Positions 14,428 through 15,996 of a stretch of DNA of 15,996 nucleotides are shown one piece after another. The notes under the pieces are model-generated. The model made no database searches. It saw only the letters and a list, made by a program, of their open reading frames with translations, and was not told the DNA's origin. Position numbers and translations under genes: made by a program. The stretch is from an uncultured Eubacteriales bacterium (lineage in GTDB: Bacteria > Bacillota > Clostridia > Oscillospirales > Oscillospiraceae). The DNA is taken from positions 1 through 15,996 of the forward strand of contig URPU01000052.1 in NCBI GenBank assembly GCA_900549865.1, written 5' to 3'. Each line of letters starts with the position of its first letter. Position 1 is the first letter of the stretch.

Positions 14428-15727
14428 GGATAACTGTGCGGAAAAGAAGGTAAGCTTTTCTGGAATACCGGTACTGACAAACAAAATCGCGGGGAAAACG
14501 CTGGAGCAGCTTGAGCGGGATGGCGTTTTTGTGTTCCCGGAGCTTGTTAGGGAGGCTGATGATTTGACGCGAGATCAGATGATACTGCAAGGCGTAAATG
14601 ATTGCTACCGCACCGGAAATGTTATGGGCTTTATCGGCTTCGGCAATGAGCGTCTTGTGATAGGATCCCGATTCAGCGATGACGGCAGCGACTTTTTTCT
14701 GCACTATCTCCTTGACAGAGTACTGGATATCCCGAATGTTGTGGATCTTGAGACCGACACCAGCCGGGACAGCAGACTCTTCAATTTCCTTCTGTTTCTC
14801 TTTCCACATTATTTGCGTTCGGCGATGCGGAAAGGGCTATTCAAAAGCTATATCTGCCACGGATATAATGACCTGAATGTAAAGGGAACGGTTGATGTCG
14901 CTAGGCACGTTAAGACGAACACCCCGTTTGTGGGAAACGTTGCATACAATCAGCGTGAGTTTTCCCGTGATACACCCCTCACTGAGCTCGTGCGCCACAC
15001 GATAGAATTTATAAGAAGGAAACCGTATGGGAACAGTCTGCTCCTGCGTGTAAAGGATGAGGCGGCGTCTGTTGTGAACGCAACGCCAAGTTATAAACCG
15101 TGTGACCGGCAAAAGATCATTGATGAAAACAAGAAAAATCCGGTGAGACATGCATATTTTCGGGAGTATACTGCGCTCCAACGGCTCTGCCTGCTGATCT
15201 TGCAGCAGCGCAGGCATGGGATCGGCACAGGTTCCAGACAAATCTACGGCTTGCTGTTTGACGGCGCGTGGCTGTGGGAGGAATATATCAACATGCTGAT
15301 ACGCGGCGCTTTCTATCACCCAATGAATAAGGCCGGCAGCGGCGCACAGCGGTTGTTTGACGGTAATATCGGCTTGATATATCCTGATTTCATCGGTAAA
15401 GATTCAGAGAAGAGAATCATTGCGGATGCAAAGTATAAGCCGCTTGATAATATCGGCGGCAGGGATTATCTGCAACTGCTTGCTTATATGTTTCGGTTTG
15501 ACGCAAGGCAGGGTTACTATCTGTACCCCGAGGCGGAGGGGAAAAGCGATTTGCTTTTACGGCTGAACAGGGGAGTGTCATATGAAATGAACGTATCTCC
15601 GCGGAATGATGTATGCCTTATAAAGCATGGCCTGAAGATCCCCACCGGCGCGGAAAATTACGATGCGTTTGTAACGGCAATGAAAATCAGCGAGAGCGAG
15701 TTTTGCAAGATATTTGCTGAAAATTAA
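14408..15727 (+). CDS. mcrC: McrC nuclease subunit of the McrBC module
   Basis: A 439-residue partner of McrB that stimulates GTP hydrolysis and carries the nuclease. The N-terminal half has the McrC pattern (VMGFIGFGNERLVIGSRF). The C-terminal half has a PD-(D/E)xK-type centre: Glu291/292 in LWEEYIN, Asp327 in YPDFIG, Asp340-Ala-Lys342 in IADAKYKP and Gln356 in YLQLLAY. All key residues are present, so the enzyme should be active. I chose the ATG at 14408, eight bases after GAGGG (14395-14399), giving a 20-bp overlap with mcrB; in-frame ATGs at 14402 and 14414 are possible. Expression is coupled to mcrB. By eye the module is less GC-rich than its neighbours, consistent with acquisition, though no flanking repeats were found. 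Confidence 0.9.
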   Translation: MEMFRIKDNCAEKKVSFSGIPVLTNKIAGKTLEQLERDGVFVFPELVREADDLTRDQMILQGVNDCYRTGNVMGFIGFGNERLVIGSRFSDDGSDFFLHYLLDRVLDIPNVVDLETDTSRDSRLFNFLLFLFPHYLRSAMRKGLFKSYICHGYNDLNVKGTVDVARHVKTNTPFVGNVAYNQREFSRDTPLTELVRHTIEFIRRKPYGNSLLLRVKDEAASVVNATPSYKPCDRQKIIDENKKNPVRHAYFREYTALQRLCLLILQQRRHGIGTGSRQIYGLLFDGAWLWEEYINMLIRGAFYHPMNKAGSGAQRLFDGNIGLIYPDFIGKDSEKRIIADAKYKPLDNIGGRDYLQLLAYMFRFDARQGYYLYPEAEGKSDLLLRLNRGVSYEMNVSPRNDVCLIKHGLKIPTGAENYDAFVTAMKISESEFCKIFAEN

Positions 15728-15750
15728 GGCTTCAAAGCGTCAGCAGGATC

Positions 15751-15774
15751 GAACAGTAAGAAATAAAGCTGTTC
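15751..15774 (+). terminator. Weak terminator after mcrC
   Basis: GAACAG (15751-15756) pairs with CTGTTC (15769-15774) around a 12-nt AT-rich loop, and TTCTTC follows. It begins 24 bp after the mcrC stop. The stem is short and the loop long, so it may be inefficient. Confidence 0.35.
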
Positions 15775-15946
15775 TTCTTCATGCGCAGTTTGCAGACAGC
15801 ATACTTGCACACGGATACTGCCTGATATCATAAAGTGCGCCGCAAGGCCAGCATAGCTGGGCTTGCAGACAAGTCAATACCTACATGAATATACGCCAAA
15901 CAAATAAAAACAAAAAAAGAAAAAAGTCATGACCGACGATGTATGC

Positions 15947-15978
15947 TAATAGCGAGGACTTTCAAGTCCTCGCTATTA
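15947..15978. repeat. Near-perfect palindrome with 15-bp arms
   Basis: TAATAGCGAGGACTT (15947-15961) is followed after two bases (TC) by its exact complement (15964-15978). No T tract lies on either side, so it is a poor intrinsic terminator. Such a cruciform-forming sequence fits a repetitive extragenic palindrome, a miniature element, or a structured end of an RNA or mobile element continuing past the window. Confidence 0.8.
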
Positions 15979-15996
15979 CAACGATGGTCAGCTCAT

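Larger units (their letters stand above)
15728..15996. other. Non-coding tail downstream of mcrC
   Basis: No gene is supported in these 269 bp. It holds a weak hairpin right after mcrC (15751-15774), a second imperfect hairpin GCAAGGCCAGC-ATA-GCTGGGCTTGC (15842-15866), an A-rich run (about 15898-15926) and a long palindrome (15947-15978). The mix of small dyads would fit the edge of a mobile element or a small RNA, but I recognise no transposase fragment. Confidence 0.5.

Noticed and set aside
15928..15948. Tiny frame opening with ATGACCGACGATG near the window end
   Set aside because: It stops after six codons and lacks a ribosome site.

Overview
The window looks like a chromosomal segment of a GC-rich anaerobic Firmicute (class Clostridia, probably an Oscillospiraceae-type gut organism). 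This is inferred from AGGAGG-type ribosome binding sites, an LAAC lipoprotein with a C-terminal solute-binding module, a LIVCS-family amino acid carrier, a 4Fe-4S/FMN/FAD enoate-reductase-type enzyme and PucR-type regulators. No rRNA, tRNA or CRISPR array was seen.

Layout. (1) 1-1439: hairpins, then brnQ (branched-chain amino acid carrier) on the minus strand. (2) 1440-1772: a 333-bp divergent intergenic region with a candidate brnQ promoter and palindromes. (3) 1773-3923: a large plus-strand lipoprotein, N-terminal propeller-like and C-terminal solute-binding-protein-like. It converges on (4) a minus-strand metabolic operon, 9541 down to 4021. In transcription order this encodes an old-yellow-enzyme/FAD-NAD oxidoreductase, an MFS transporter, a classical SDR, a zinc-dependent medium-chain dehydrogenase and an N-terminal SDR remnant. 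A 178-bp stretch (MFS 3' end, spacer and Shine-Dalgarno) is duplicated on both sides of the SDR gene, leaving a decayed MFS fragment in the operon. (5) 9542-9931: a 390-bp divergent control region with two good promoters and several nested inverted repeats. (6) 9932-12348: two PucR-type transcription factors overlapping by ATGA, transcribed away from the operon and the obvious candidates for its control. (7) 12440-12567: a hairpin and an extended -10 promoter. (8) 12568-15727: a two-gene McrBC-type (type IV) restriction module whose McrB has an N-terminal domain I do not recognise. (9) 15728-15996: a 269-bp apparently non-coding tail with a near-perfect 15-bp-arm palindrome.

How it works together (inference). 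The minus operon reads as an uptake-and-redox cassette: a transporter imports or exchanges a small organic molecule, the OYE-type enzyme reduces or oxidises an activated C=C bond, and the SDR and Zn-dehydrogenase interconvert alcohol and carbonyl groups. The tandem PucR-like pair probably senses the substrate. The substrate cannot be read from sequence. The best candidates for something undescribed are this regulator-cassette system with its recombination scar, and the McrB targeting domain.
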